From contig NZ_QAOV01000010.1 in NCBI RefSeq assembly GCF_003050925.1, positions 124,001 through 188,000 of the forward strand: a DNA stretch of 64,000 nucleotides. The letters run 5' to 3'. Positions 16,345 to 25,506 of this stretch are shown in pieces. The notes under the pieces were generated by a model. It made no database searches and was not told the origin of the DNA. It worked only from the letters and a program-made list of their open reading frames with translations. Position 1 is the first letter of the stretch. Each line of letters opens with the position of its first letter. The translations under genes were made by a program, and so were the position numbers. Source of the stretch: Pseudomonas sp. GV085. GTDB lineage: Bacteria > Pseudomonadota > Gammaproteobacteria > Pseudomonadales > Pseudomonadaceae.

Positions 16345-17213
16345 TGAGCAATAAATCGCTGATCGCCCTTATTGTCGGCGTCGTCGTGGCGATCGCTGCC
16401 TGGAACTGCTTCTACATCGTGGCTCAGACCGAGCGTGCGGTGTTGCTGCAGTTCGGTCGCGTGGTCCAGACCGATGTTCAGCCGGGCCTGCATGTGAAAG
16501 TGCCTTACGTTAACCAGGTGCGCAAATTCGACGCACGCCTGATGACGCTGGATGCCCCGACACAACGCTTCCTGACGCTGGAAAAGAAAGCCGTGATGGT
16601 CGACGCCTTCGCCAAGTGGCGCGTGAAGGACGCAGAGCGTTACTACACCGCGACTTCCGGCCTCAAGCAGATCGCCGACGAGCGCCTGTCTCGCCGTCTG
16701 GAATCGGGCCTGCGTGACCAGTTCGGTAAGCGCACCCTGCATGAAGTGGTGTCGGGTGAGCGTGATGCGCTCATGGCGGATATCACGGCTTCGCTGAACA
16801 AGATGGCTGAAAAAGAACTGGGCATCGAAGTTGTCGATGTTCGGGTCAAGACCATCGACCTTCCGAAAGAAGTGAACCGCAGCGTGTTCGAACGTATGAG
16901 CACCGAGCGTGAGCGTGAAGCTCGTGAGCACCGCGCCAAGGGTAACGAGCTGGCCGAAGGCATTCGAGCTGACGCCGATCGTCAGCGCCGCGTGCTGCTG
17001 GCTGAAGCCTATCGTGAATCCGAGGAGGTTCGCGGTGACGGTGATGCCCAGGCCGCTGCGATCTATTCCAAGGCCTACGGCCAGGATCAGGAGTTCTACG
17101 CGTTCTATCGTAGCCTGCGCGCCTACCGTGAAAGCTTCGCGAACAAATCCGACGTATTGGTCCTCGACCCAAGCAGCGACTTCTTCCACTACCTGGAAAA
17201 AGCCAAGCCTTGA
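16344..17213 (+). CDS. hflC: FtsH protease modulator HflC
   Basis: Partner of HflK. 289 aa with an N-terminal membrane anchor (about 5-24, LIALIVGVVVAIAAWNCFY), the band-7/SPFH domain starting QTERAVLLQFGRV, and a charged coiled coil (REREAREHRAKGNELAEG). It overlaps hflK by one base. An 85-base gap and a terminator hairpin separate it from the hisZ leader. Confidence 0.97.
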   Translation: MSNKSLIALIVGVVVAIAAWNCFYIVAQTERAVLLQFGRVVQTDVQPGLHVKVPYVNQVRKFDARLMTLDAPTQRFLTLEKKAVMVDAFAKWRVKDAERYYTATSGLKQIADERLSRRLESGLRDQFGKRTLHEVVSGERDALMADITASLNKMAEKELGIEVVDVRVKTIDLPKEVNRSVFERMSTEREREAREHRAKGNELAEGIRADADRQRRVLLAEAYRESEEVRGDGDAQAAAIYSKAYGQDQEFYAFYRSLRAYRESFANKSDVLVLDPSSDFFHYLEKAKP

Positions 17214-17297
17214 TACGACGTTGACCTGAATCCTCCCGCCGGGCGGCTAAAACCTCTGGCGGGGTGATCCTTTGGGAAAACGTGTGTATGATGCGGC

Positions 17298-17321
17298 AGC
17301 CGGGAAATTCCCGGCTTTTTT
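17298..17321 (+). terminator. Intrinsic terminator after hflC
   Basis: Stem AGCCGGGAA/TTCCCGGCT with almost no loop, followed by TTTTTT. It ends the hfq-hflXKC unit. Confidence 0.85.
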
Positions 17322-17430
17322 GCGTCTGCATGTTTGATTGCTGTTTTTAAGCAGATGCCGGGCCGATGGGCTCGACAGTTTTTCGAGGAAAGTGGTCAGC
17401 GAAGCCGGTAGAAGGGCTTTTCGCTCCGTC

Positions 17431-17458
17431 GCTCATGCGCGTGGTTTGCGCATGGGCT
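17431..17458 (+). promoter_or_regulatory. Hairpin in the hisZ leader
   Basis: GCTCATGCGC pairs with GCGCATGGGC (one G-T pair) across GTGGTTT, in the 200 bases between the hflC terminator and hisZ. A second small dyad (AGCCGGTAGAAGGGCT) lies just upstream. Function unknown; the rest of this interval shows no gene. Confidence 0.3.
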
Positions 17459-17523
17459 GATCATTTTCTGCTTCACTCAAGGATCGCCGACAGGCTGGTC
17501 GCCCGGATATAGGGGAAGGCGTA

Positions 17524-18711
17524 ATGGCAACGGTAGACCGCTGGCTTCTGCCAGATGGCATCGAAGAAGTACTGCCACCGGAAGCGGCGCGTATTGAAAT
17601 CGCGCGTCGTCAGGTGTTGGATCTGTTCCAGAGCTGGGGTTACGAGTTTGTCGTGACTCCCCATATCGAGTACCTGGAATCCCTGCTGACCGGCGCAGGC
17701 CAGGACCTGGATCTGCGCACCTTCAAGGTCATCGACCCGCAATCGGGCCGGCAGATGGGTTTCCGTGCCGACATCACGCCGCAAGTGGCGCGCATCGATG
17801 CGCATACCCTGCGTCGCGAAGGTCCGAGTCGACTGTGCTATGCCGGTAGCGTGCTGCATGCTCAGCCTCGCGCCTTGTCGTCCTCGCGCAGCCCGATTCA
17901 GCTGGGCGCCGAGTTGTACGGCGACGGCAGCCCAAGCAGCGACGTCGAAGTCATCAGCCTGATGCTCGCCATGCTGCAACTGGCCGATGTGCCGGATGTG
18001 CACATGGACCTCGGCCATGTCGGAATCTACCGTGGCCTGGCCCGCGCTGCCGGTTTGTCCGGTGAAGTCGAGCAGCAGTTGTTCGATGCTTTGCAACGCA
18101 AGGCCATCGATGAGGTCATTACCTTGACCGAGGGCTTGCCTACCGATCTGTCGGGCATGCTGCGGGCGTTGGTCGATCTGTGTGGCGATCGTGAAGTGCT
18201 GGCTGCGGCCCGCGAGCGCCTGGCCAAGGCTCCGGCCCCTGTTCTGGCAGCTCTGGACGACTTGCTGGCGATTGCCGAGCGGCTGTCCGCGCGTTTCCCT
18301 GAGCTGCCGCTATATTTCGACCTCGGCGAGCTGCGCGGGTACCACTACCACACCGGTGTGGTGTTCGCCGTGTTCGTGCCGGGTGTTGGCCAGTCGATTG
18401 CCCAGGGCGGTCGTTACGACGACATCGGCGCCGACTTCGGTCGCGCACGTCCGGCAACCGGTTTCTCTACCGATTTGAAAACCCTGGTGACCCTGGGGCG
18501 TGCTGAGATCGAGCTACCGTCTGGCGGTATCTGGATGCCTGACAGTACGGATGCAGCACTCTGGCAGCAGGTTTGCCAGTTGCGCAGTGAGGGTCAGCGT
18601 GTCGTTCAGGCCTTGCCTGGACAACCTTTGGCCGCCGCCCGTGAAGCGGACTGCGACCGGCAATTGATTCAGCAGAACGGGCTTTGGCAAGTTTCGCCAC
18701 TGGCTTCTTGA
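17524..18711 (+). CDS. hisZ: ATP phosphoribosyltransferase regulatory subunit HisZ
   Basis: Histidyl-tRNA synthetase-like protein (395 aa) that forms the active octamer with short-form HisG in histidine synthesis. It shows class II synthetase fold motifs (GYEFVVTPHIEYLESLL, MGFRADITPQVARI, GGRYDDIGADFGRARPATGFS) but lacks the anticodon-binding domain. The start follows AGGGGAAGG. It is followed by purA, as in other pseudomonads. Confidence 0.95.
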   Translation: MATVDRWLLPDGIEEVLPPEAARIEIARRQVLDLFQSWGYEFVVTPHIEYLESLLTGAGQDLDLRTFKVIDPQSGRQMGFRADITPQVARIDAHTLRREGPSRLCYAGSVLHAQPRALSSSRSPIQLGAELYGDGSPSSDVEVISLMLAMLQLADVPDVHMDLGHVGIYRGLARAAGLSGEVEQQLFDALQRKAIDEVITLTEGLPTDLSGMLRALVDLCGDREVLAAARERLAKAPAPVLAALDDLLAIAERLSARFPELPLYFDLGELRGYHYHTGVVFAVFVPGVGQSIAQGGRYDDIGADFGRARPATGFSTDLKTLVTLGRAEIELPSGGIWMPDSTDAALWQQVCQLRSEGQRVVQALPGQPLAAAREADCDRQLIQQNGLWQVSPLAS

Positions 18712-18765
18712 GTTTTCCTGCCGGCCGCCGCCGGCACCAAGTTTGCGCGAATGAGGACAAGTGTT

Positions 18766-20055
18766 ATGGGTAAGAATGTCGTAGTCCTGGGCACCCAATG
18801 GGGTGATGAGGGCAAAGGCAAGATCGTTGATCTGCTGACCGAACATGCTGCCGCCGTAGTGCGTTACCAGGGTGGCCACAACGCTGGCCACACGCTGGTG
18901 ATCGACGGTGAGAAGACCGTCTTGCACCTGATCCCGTCGGGTGTACTGCGCGAAGGCGTGCAGTGCCTGATCGGCAACGGCGTGGTGGTTGCACCTGACG
19001 CCTTGCTGCGCGAGATCACCAAGCTGGAAGAAAAAGGCGTGCCGGTGCGCGAGCGCCTGCGTATCAGCCCTTCCTGCCCGCTGATCCTGTCCTTCCACGT
19101 TGCGCTGGACCAGGCCCGTGAAAAGGCCCGTGGCGAGCTGAAGATCGGTACCACCGGTCGTGGCATCGGCCCGGCCTACGAAGACAAGGTTGCACGTCGT
19201 GGCCTGCGTGTGGGCGACCTGCTCAACATGCCGCGCTTTGAAGACAAGCTGCGTGAACTGGTGGATTACCATAACTTCATGCTGGTGGGTTACTACAAAG
19301 AGCCAGCCATCGAATTCGACAAGACCCTGGCCGAATGCAAAGAATACGCTGAGCTGCTCAAGCCGCTGATGCTGGATGTGACTGCCGAGCTGCACGACCT
19401 GCGTCGCGCTGGCAAAGACATCATGTTCGAAGGCGCTCAAGGCTCCCTGCTGGACATCGACCACGGTACCTACCCGTACGTGACCAGCTCTAACACCACC
19501 GCTGGCGGCGTTGCTACCGGTTCGGGTGTTGGCCCTATGTTCCTGGACTACATCCTGGGTATCACCAAGGCTTACACCACGCGTGTAGGTTCGGGCCCAT
19601 TCCCGACGGAGTTGTTCGACGAAGTCGGGGCGCACCTGGCTAAACAAGGTCACGAGTTCGGCGCGACTACCGGCCGTGCTCGTCGTTGTGGCTGGTTCGA
19701 CGCTGTTATCCTGCGTCGCGCTATCGATGTGAACAGCATCTCGGGCATCTGCCTGACCAAGCTGGACGTGCTCGACGGTCTGGAAGCCATCAACATCTGT
19801 GTCGGCTACAAGGATGCGGAAGGTAAGGCCGTTGCTCCGACTGATGCTGACAGCTACGTAGGCCTGCAGCCTGTGTACGAAGAAGTGCCGGGCTGGACCG
19901 AGTCGACCGTGGGTGCCAAAACCCTGGAAGAGCTGCCAGCTAACGCCCGTGCTTACATCAAGCGCGTCGAAGAGCTGATCGGCGCGCCGATCGACATTAT
20001 TTCGACGGGCCCGGACCGCAACGAAACTATCGTTCTGCGTCATCCGTTTGCTTGA
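18766..20055 (+). CDS. purA: Adenylosuccinate synthetase
   Basis: First committed step from IMP to AMP, using GTP and aspartate. 429 aa, starting GKNVVVLGTQWGDEGKGKIVD (substrate loop), with GGHNAGHT, TTGRGIGPAYEDK, EGAQGSLLDIDHGTYPYVTSSN and the GTP-site segment RVGSGPFPTEL. ATG 18766 follows GAGGAC; an upstream ATG at 18751 lacks a good ribosome-binding site and adds five atypical residues. Confidence 0.98.
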   Translation: MGKNVVVLGTQWGDEGKGKIVDLLTEHAAAVVRYQGGHNAGHTLVIDGEKTVLHLIPSGVLREGVQCLIGNGVVVAPDALLREITKLEEKGVPVRERLRISPSCPLILSFHVALDQAREKARGELKIGTTGRGIGPAYEDKVARRGLRVGDLLNMPRFEDKLRELVDYHNFMLVGYYKEPAIEFDKTLAECKEYAELLKPLMLDVTAELHDLRRAGKDIMFEGAQGSLLDIDHGTYPYVTSSNTTAGGVATGSGVGPMFLDYILGITKAYTTRVGSGPFPTELFDEVGAHLAKQGHEFGATTGRARRCGWFDAVILRRAIDVNSISGICLTKLDVLDGLEAINICVGYKDAEGKAVAPTDADSYVGLQPVYEEVPGWTESTVGAKTLEELPANARAYIKRVEELIGAPIDIISTGPDRNETIVLRHPFA

Positions 20056-20074
20056 TAAGTCGTTGATGTAAAAC

Positions 20075-20102
20075 ACAAAGGCTCCTTAATCGGGGCCTTT
20101 GT
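20075..20102 (+). terminator. Hairpin after purA
   Basis: ACAAAGGC/GCCTTTGT stem with a 12-base loop, 20 bases after the purA stop; the U tract is weak. Confidence 0.65.
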
Positions 20103-20205
20103 CGTATTCGTCTGTCGGACGGCATGACCTTTGCTGTGAACATTAAAAAAAGCATTGCTTCCGGCGTGCTATCAATTTAATGGCGCCAAAGCAGAGGGAT
20201 TTCAG

Positions 20206-22140
20206 ATGTCGGCCGTTCTCTCGTTGTTACAAAGCCGTTTGTTGCGGCCCGTGTTCGTTACCCTGGGTATCGCCCTATTGGTGCAGGTGCTGGTGGCTGT
20301 TGCTCTGACCCGGAGCACGGTGACTGCGCTGGAAGCCGATCTGGGCCTGCGCCTGGGCGCGGACAGTCAAAAGCTCTCTGCCGAGCTCGAGCAGGCAGGG
20401 CGCGAAGTCACGTCCAGTCTGGACAGCCTCTCTACCAGTACGCGTCAGCGCCTCACGGCCGGCTTGTCCTCGCGACTGGAGGAAGAGCGGGCGCAATTGC
20501 GTTCGACCCTGGAAAAGGATCTGAAGGACTCCGCCAGCGACATGGCGCAGCTTCTGGCATCAGTCGCGCCCCGCGCCATGTGGGACAACGACGTCCCGAC
20601 GCTTTCCGAATTCGCCCGCCGGGCCCAGCGCAATCCCAATGTGCTGTTCGTGGTGTATGACGACGCTACCGGCCAGCACCTGACACGCTACCTCAACCGG
20701 GAAAACCCGATCAACAAGGCGCTGCTGGAAAAAGGCCAGGGCGAGCGGGCGCTCGACAAGGTGCTGGATGCGGCGAAGAACGATCCATCGGTCTTCTACA
20801 CCGAGGCTTCGATCAATCCCAATGGCGTAGAAATCGGCAAGGTCCTGATGGGGGTCTCGACCGCTTCGGTGGAGACCGATCTCACGGCCCTGGACAAGCG
20901 CTTCTCGGCGTTGATAGCCAGCAGCGATCAACTGGTGGGCGACAGTCTGAAAGGCGCGGCGGCTGACAGCGCAACGGCCATGCGCTCGCGCCTGCAGTCG
21001 GCGCAGTCCACGGCAACTGAAATGAAAGCCAATACCACCGGCACCGTGCAGGAAGCTGCAACGACATTACGCTGGCGCATCGGCGCATGTCTGGCGGTGG
21101 TGGGTTTCAGTGTCCTGCTGTTGTTGGCGGTGGTGCTCGGTCGCCGAGTGGTCAATCGCCTGAAAATGCTGATCGTAGCCATGGATGACCTGGCGGCGGG
21201 CGAGGGCGATCTGACCAAGCGCGTGCAGATCAACAGCAAGGATGAAATCGGCGACATGGCCTCGGCGGTCAATCGCTTTGTGGACAAGTTACAGCCGATC
21301 GTGCGCGAGGCGGGCGATGTGGCCCAGCGTACCGGCGTGGAAATTGGCGCCATGACCTTGCGCAACGCTGGTGCGGATGCGGCGGCTGGCATGCAGCGCG
21401 ACGAGGTGGCGGAGAGTTTGCGCGCACTGTCGCAAATGGCTGATGAGGCGCAGTCGGAAAGCCACGCCATGCAGGCGGCGCTCAAGCAGGTCGTGGACAT
21501 TCGTCAGGCCACCGATGAAAACACCCGCACCTCGGCGAAGGTCGGCAGCCTGATCGAGGAGCTGGCGGGTCAGGTCAATACAGGCGCGCAAGTGATCGAG
21601 CGTCTGGCACAGCAAAGTGAGCAGATTGAAGTGGTGCTGACGGTGATTCACGGCATCGCCGAGCAGACCAACCTGCTGGCGCTGAACGCGGCCATTGAAG
21701 CGGCGCGTGCCGGCGAGACGGGGCGCGGGTTTGCGGTGGTGGCAGATGAGGTGCGGGCGCTGGCGAGCAAGACGCAGAGCTCCACTGGCGATATTCAGGC
21801 GCACATCGTGGCGTTGCAGCAAGGTGCACGTGAGGCGGTGGCGGCAATCGGGCAGGCCGGGCGCCAGGCCAGTGAGGGTTTGCTGGTGCTACGTGACAGT
21901 GCGCGGTTGCAGCAGTCGGTGCAGGCATCTGTCGAGCAGGTCCATGCGGCGATCGGTCTGGCTACCCAGGCTGCCGAGCATCAGGCCCGCGGAGCCCAGG
22001 CGGTGCGCGGTCGGGTCGAGACCATTCATGTGCAGGCCGAGAAAGCGGCGCAAGCTGTCGTGGAGACCACAGCGAGCGGCAAGGTGCTCGATGGCCTGGC
22101 GGCGCAGTTGAAGGCGAGCCTGGGGCAGTTCAGGGCTTGA
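20206..22140 (+). CDS. Methyl-accepting chemotaxis protein
   Basis: Membrane chemoreceptor of 644 aa. One TM helix near the N terminus (about 13-35), a long helical periplasmic sensor region (about 36-290), a second TM (about 292-314, GACLAVVGFSVLLLLAVVLG), a HAMP domain with DDLAAGEGDLTKRVQ, then the signalling domain with the tip EQTNLLALNAAIEAARAGE. The ligand cannot be told. ATG 20206 follows AGAGGGA; an upstream TTG at 20155 has no ribosome-binding site. It stands alone, between purA and the iron transporter. Confidence 0.93.
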   Translation: MSAVLSLLQSRLLRPVFVTLGIALLVQVLVAVALTRSTVTALEADLGLRLGADSQKLSAELEQAGREVTSSLDSLSTSTRQRLTAGLSSRLEEERAQLRSTLEKDLKDSASDMAQLLASVAPRAMWDNDVPTLSEFARRAQRNPNVLFVVYDDATGQHLTRYLNRENPINKALLEKGQGERALDKVLDAAKNDPSVFYTEASINPNGVEIGKVLMGVSTASVETDLTALDKRFSALIASSDQLVGDSLKGAAADSATAMRSRLQSAQSTATEMKANTTGTVQEAATTLRWRIGACLAVVGFSVLLLLAVVLGRRVVNRLKMLIVAMDDLAAGEGDLTKRVQINSKDEIGDMASAVNRFVDKLQPIVREAGDVAQRTGVEIGAMTLRNAGADAAAGMQRDEVAESLRALSQMADEAQSESHAMQAALKQVVDIRQATDENTRTSAKVGSLIEELAGQVNTGAQVIERLAQQSEQIEVVLTVIHGIAEQTNLLALNAAIEAARAGETGRGFAVVADEVRALASKTQSSTGDIQAHIVALQQGAREAVAAIGQAGRQASEGLLVLRDSARLQQSVQASVEQVHAAIGLATQAAEHQARGAQAVRGRVETIHVQAEKAAQAVVETTASGKVLDGLAAQLKASLGQFRA

Positions 22141-22146
22141 TGCCTT

Positions 22147-22235
22147 AAAGATCAAAAGATCGCAGCCTGCGGCAGCTCCTGCACGGGAATATGCGTTTCC
22201 CTGTAGGGCTGCCGCAGGCTGCGATCTTTTGCTTT
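22147..22235. repeat. REP pair (GGAGCTGCCGCAGG family)
   Basis: AAGATCGCAGCCTGCGGCAG faces GGCTGCCGCAGGCTGCGATC across a short spacer, between two convergent genes. Confidence 0.9.
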
Positions 22236-22236
22236 A

Positions 22237-23796
22237 TCAGCGACTCAAATACATCCGGGTCGTTAACAGGTAAACGGGCAACCCCGACACCAATATCAAC
22301 AACGCCGCATAAGGCGCCGCCGCCGCAAACTCGACATTCGCGGTATGTGCCCAGACTTCCGTTGCCAGTGTATTCAGCCCGGTTGGACTCAACAGCAAGG
22401 TCGCCGTCAGTTCCTTCATCGCATCCAGGAACACCAGGGCAAAAGCCGCGCCCAGCGCCGGGAAAATGATCGGCAGCGTCACTCGGCAAAACGCGCTGAA
22501 CGATGACGCGCCCAGCGTGCGTGCCGCCTCTTCAAGTTGCGGTGCCGCCTTGTTCAGGGCAGTGCGGATCGGCGCCTGGGCCAGCGGCAGAAACAGCAGG
22601 GCGTAGGCGATCAGCAGCAATGCCGATGTCTGGTAAAGCATCGGCACGTAGTGCAGGGCGAAATACACCAGGGTCAGGGCAATGACCAGCCCCGGCAGGG
22701 CGTGCAGCAGATACGGCAGGCGCTCGGCCCAGATCGACAATTGGCCTTTGTAGCGCACGACCAGCAGGCCAACCGGCACCGCCAGCACCAGGCACAGTGC
22801 AGCGCCGCCCAGCGACAGTGCCAGGGAGGACAGCAATGCTTCGCCGATTGCCGTCACGGGAAAGGCTGCCGATGATCCCACTGCCAACCAGTAGGCCAGC
22901 ATACCCAACGGAATCCCGCTGCCAATGATTGCCAGCAGCAGGCAATAAAGCTGTCCCGCCACAGCCCAAGGGCCCAGTTGAACCTGTTCCGCGCGTCTCG
23001 CCGCACCTTGGCCGGTGCGCACGTGTCGACCCTTGCCGCGTATGCGCAGCTCCAGCCACAACAGCGCCAGGCACAACATCAGCAGTACGGCGGAGAGCAT
23101 CGCGGCGTTGGCATTGCTGAACTCCAGCTCGAACTGCTGATAGATCGCGGTGGTGAAGGTTTGCAGGCCGATGATCGACAAGGCGCCGAACTCCACCAGC
23201 ATGTGCAGTGCAATCAGCAACGACCCCGCCAGCATTGAAGGCCAGAGCAGGGGCAGGGTGACCTTGAAAAATACGCCCCAACGATTCTGCCCCAGCGTGC
23301 GCGCGGACTCTTCGAGGGACGGGTCAAGGTTGCGCAGCGTTGCCGCTACAGGCAGGAAAATCAGCGGGTATTTGGACAGGCTCATCACGAGGATGGCCCC
23401 GCCAAGTCCCTCGAAATGAGCGCTCAACGAAACCCAGGTAAAGCTGCTGACAAATGCCGGTACGGCGAACGGCAGGCAGAGGATCACGCCCCACAATCGT
23501 CGGCCCGGCAAATTACTGCGTTCCAGCAACCAGGCCAGCGACAAGCCGATTACCCCGCAAACAGCGGTGACCCCAATCATCAATGCGAGTGTGTTGCGCA
23601 GCAAGCCGAACACATAAGGTCGCCATAGCAAATGCAGTGCTTCTGCCCAGCCCGCCTGCCAGGCTTTCAGGCCGACATACAGCAAAGGCAGGAGGCTGAG
23701 CGCCACCAACAGCAACACGGGCAGTATCAGCCAGATAGACGGCCGCTTGCGCCGTGGCGCGTACGCGTGATGCGCGGACAGTGAGGCACCCATCAA
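22237..23796 (-). CDS. Ferric iron ABC transporter permease (FbpB/SfuB type)
   Basis: Fused inner-membrane permease (519 aa) with about twelve TM segments in two related halves. Each half has the cytoplasmic EAA loop that contacts the ATPase: EESARTLGQNRWGVFFKVTLP-like in the first half and EEAARTLGASSFSAFCRVTLP-like in the second. It overlaps the upstream substrate-binding gene by 4 bases. No ATPase gene is adjacent, so that subunit must be encoded elsewhere. Uptake of Fe(III) is inferred from family and the Fur-like site upstream. Confidence 0.88.
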   Translation of the reverse strand: MMGASLSAHHAYAPRRKRPSIWLILPVLLLVALSLLPLLYVGLKAWQAGWAEALHLLWRPYVFGLLRNTLALMIGVTAVCGVIGLSLAWLLERSNLPGRRLWGVILCLPFAVPAFVSSFTWVSLSAHFEGLGGAILVMSLSKYPLIFLPVAATLRNLDPSLEESARTLGQNRWGVFFKVTLPLLWPSMLAGSLLIALHMLVEFGALSIIGLQTFTTAIYQQFELEFSNANAAMLSAVLLMLCLALLWLELRIRGKGRHVRTGQGAARRAEQVQLGPWAVAGQLYCLLLAIIGSGIPLGMLAYWLAVGSSAAFPVTAIGEALLSSLALSLGGAALCLVLAVPVGLLVVRYKGQLSIWAERLPYLLHALPGLVIALTLVYFALHYVPMLYQTSALLLIAYALLFLPLAQAPIRTALNKAAPQLEEAARTLGASSFSAFCRVTLPIIFPALGAAFALVFLDAMKELTATLLLSPTGLNTLATEVWAHTANVEFAAAAPYAALLILVSGLPVYLLTTRMYLSR

Positions 23797-24803
23797 TTCA
23801 GGCCAACGTCACGTTCCAGGTCCAGCGCTTCTTCGGCGTTGCCGAGGTCGGCAGGCGTGACTTTGGGTGCTTCCAGTTCGCTGAACGGCTTGAGCCCGCG
23901 ATCAGATTCCATGCCTTTGTGCAGAGGGTATTCGGCGGTGGTCTGGGTGATCACACGCTGGCCTTCCTCGCTGGCCACGTAGGCGAGCAATTGCTGTGCT
24001 TCTTTGGGGTGTTTGCTGGATTTGAGGACTGCGGCGCTGGAAACTGTGATCAGCCCGCCGACGTCGCCGCCGCTGAAATAATGCAGTTTCGAGTCGAGCT
24101 GGCCTTTTTCCCGCTGCAAGGCGAACCAGTAGTAGTTGTTCACCAATACTGTTGCCACTTCGCCATTTTCCACGGCCTTGAGTGCAACCATGTTATTGCT
24201 GTAGGTCTTGCCGAATGCGCGCAGTCCGGTCAGCCATTCTTCGGCAGCATCCATGCCGTGAACTTTGATGATCGCAACGGCCTGTTCCTGAAAGGCACCA
24301 CTGGTGGGTACGAAGCCGACCTTGCCTTGCCATATTGGATTGGAGAACTCCATCACCGACTTCGGCAGGTCTTTTTCATCGACCAGTTTCGGGTTGTAGG
24401 CTACAACGCGTACCCGGGCAGTCACGCCAATCCAGGTGCCATTGCCGGCGACGTATTCCTTGGGCAGAACGGCCAGCGTGGCGTCATCCGCCTTGGCCAG
24501 CAGGCCTTGTTCACCGAGTTTGTTCAGTGGCGGCGACTCTTCGGTGTAGATCACGTCGGCGGGAGAACGATCGCCTTCTTCGACGATCTGGCTGGCGAGC
24601 TGGTTGCTGCTGCCTTTGCGCACATTGACGTGGATCCCGGTCTTGGCTTCGAAAGCTTTGGCAACCGCGTCGCCGACTTCTTTGTGTTGGCCGTTGTAGA
24701 GGGTCAGGGCAACCGGGTCGGCGGCTTGGGTGAGGGGAGTGGCGAGCGCCAGGCCTAGCAGGGTAATGGTCAGGCCGCGGCGCAGGGTATTTCGAAACAT
24801 CAT
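23793..24803 (-). CDS. Ferric iron ABC transporter substrate-binding protein (FbpA/HitA type)
   Basis: Periplasmic binding protein of 336 aa. Cleavable signal peptide (ALATPLTQA before ADPVALTLYNGQH), followed by the bacterial extracellular solute-binding fold. Segments typical of the ferric group are VRKGSSNQLASQIVEEG, SPADVIYTEE and a paired-Tyr motif (NNYYWFALQ). It is the first gene of a two-gene operon with the permease. A Fur-box-like sequence about 40-55 bases upstream of the start suggests iron repression. Confidence 0.88.
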   Translation of the reverse strand: MMFRNTLRRGLTITLLGLALATPLTQAADPVALTLYNGQHKEVGDAVAKAFEAKTGIHVNVRKGSSNQLASQIVEEGDRSPADVIYTEESPPLNKLGEQGLLAKADDATLAVLPKEYVAGNGTWIGVTARVRVVAYNPKLVDEKDLPKSVMEFSNPIWQGKVGFVPTSGAFQEQAVAIIKVHGMDAAEEWLTGLRAFGKTYSNNMVALKAVENGEVATVLVNNYYWFALQREKGQLDSKLHYFSGGDVGGLITVSSAAVLKSSKHPKEAQQLLAYVASEEGQRVITQTTAEYPLHKGMESDRGLKPFSELEAPKVTPADLGNAEEALDLERDVGLN

Positions 24804-24840
24804 TCGCAGGGTTCCTCACTGTCGCATTGCAAAAACTTGC

Positions 24841-24859
24841 AACAATGATAAACGATATT
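24841..24859 (-). promoter_or_regulatory. Candidate Fur box
   Basis: AACAATGATAAACGATATT matches the 19-base Fur consensus GATAATGATAATCATTATC at 13 positions by my count. It lies upstream of the ferric-binding protein gene, in the expected position for repression. Confidence 0.55.
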
Positions 24860-24893
24860 GTTTCTCAAATGCGCTTTACAGGTTGTGTAATTC

Positions 24894-25010
24894 CTGTAGG
24901 AGCGAGCTTGCTCGCGATGGGCGTGAACGATGACGCGTTCTGTCTGCTGGCAAACGTCAGCCTCGAGTGCATCGTCGGAACGCCGCCCGGAGCAGGCTCG
25001 CTCCTACAGA
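24894..25010. repeat. REP pair (GGAGCGAGCTTGCTCGC family)
   Basis: CTGTAGGAGCGAGCTTGCTC at the left; at the right GAGCAGGCTCGCTCCTACAG. The arms differ by a few bases. Confidence 0.85.
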
Positions 25011-25045
25011 AGAGGGTGGGGTGTTTTTCGGAAGGCCAGAAACGC

Positions 25046-25069
25046 AAAAACCCGCTTTCGCGGGTTTCT
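25046..25069 (-). terminator. Terminator of the distal tRNA-Leu gene
   Basis: AAACCCGC/GCGGGTTT stem with U tract on the minus strand, about 35 bases after the tRNA. Confidence 0.85.
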
Positions 25070-25102
25070 GTGAAATTCAAGGTCTTAACCTTGAATTTGA
25101 AT

Positions 25103-25189
25103 TGGTGCCCAGAAGAAGACTCGAACTTCCACGACCTTGCGGTCACCAGCACCTGAAGCTGGCGTGTCTACCAATTTCACCATCTGGGC
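25103..25189 (-). tRNA. tRNA-Leu (anticodon CAG), copy 1
   Basis: An 87-base cloverleaf including the encoded CCA. Acceptor stem GCCCAGA/TCTGGGC, D loop with TTGGTAGACAC, anticodon loop TTCAGGT giving CAG, a long variable arm, and T loop GTTCGAGTC. It decodes CUG. It is identical to copy 2. Confidence 0.96.
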
Positions 25190-25224
25190 ATTCATCTTCA
25201 GCGTTGTCGCTGTTGATGTGGCGC

Positions 25225-25253
25225 ACTATACGGAGAGCTATTTGATCTGTAAA
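25225..25253 (-). promoter_or_regulatory. Promoter of tRNA-Leu copy 1
   Basis: On the minus strand: TTTACA, 17-base spacer, TATAGT, followed by a GC-rich GCGCC discriminator, the stable-RNA type subject to stringent control. Confidence 0.8.
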
Positions 25254-25292
25254 CCCCTGATTTAAAAAAAATAAACCAGCAGTCTAAAATGC

Positions 25293-25316
25293 AAAAACCC
25301 GCTTTCGCGGGTTTTT
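25293..25316 (-). terminator. Terminator of tRNA-Leu copy 2
   Basis: The AAACCCGC/GCGGGTTT hairpin with T runs on both sides, nearly identical to the one after copy 1. Confidence 0.85.
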
Positions 25317-25355
25317 GTGTGAGCCTTGAAATTGAACTAATCTCAAGCTCGAAAT

Positions 25356-25442
25356 TGGTGCCCAGAAGAAGACTCGAACTTCCACGACCTTGCGGTCACC
25401 AGCACCTGAAGCTGGCGTGTCTACCAATTTCACCATCTGGGC
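25356..25442 (-). tRNA. tRNA-Leu (anticodon CAG), copy 2
   Basis: Same 87-base sequence as copy 1, with encoded CCA and anticodon CAG. The two genes, with their promoters and terminators, form a direct repeat of about 253 bases. The sequence outside the functional parts has drifted. Confidence 0.96.
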
Positions 25443-25477
25443 AGTATCGGCAACGTTGTCCGTCGTCGATGGCGCGC

Positions 25478-25506
25478 ACTATACGGAGCGTCTTTTTAAC
25501 TGTAAA
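25478..25506 (-). promoter_or_regulatory. Promoter of tRNA-Leu copy 2
   Basis: Minus strand TTTACA, 17-base spacer, TATAGT, then a GCGCGCC discriminator; same layout as the promoter of copy 1. Confidence 0.8.

Noticed and set aside
18514..20076. 520-codon minus-strand ORF opposite purA
   Set aside because: Antisense shadow of a highly conserved housekeeping gene.
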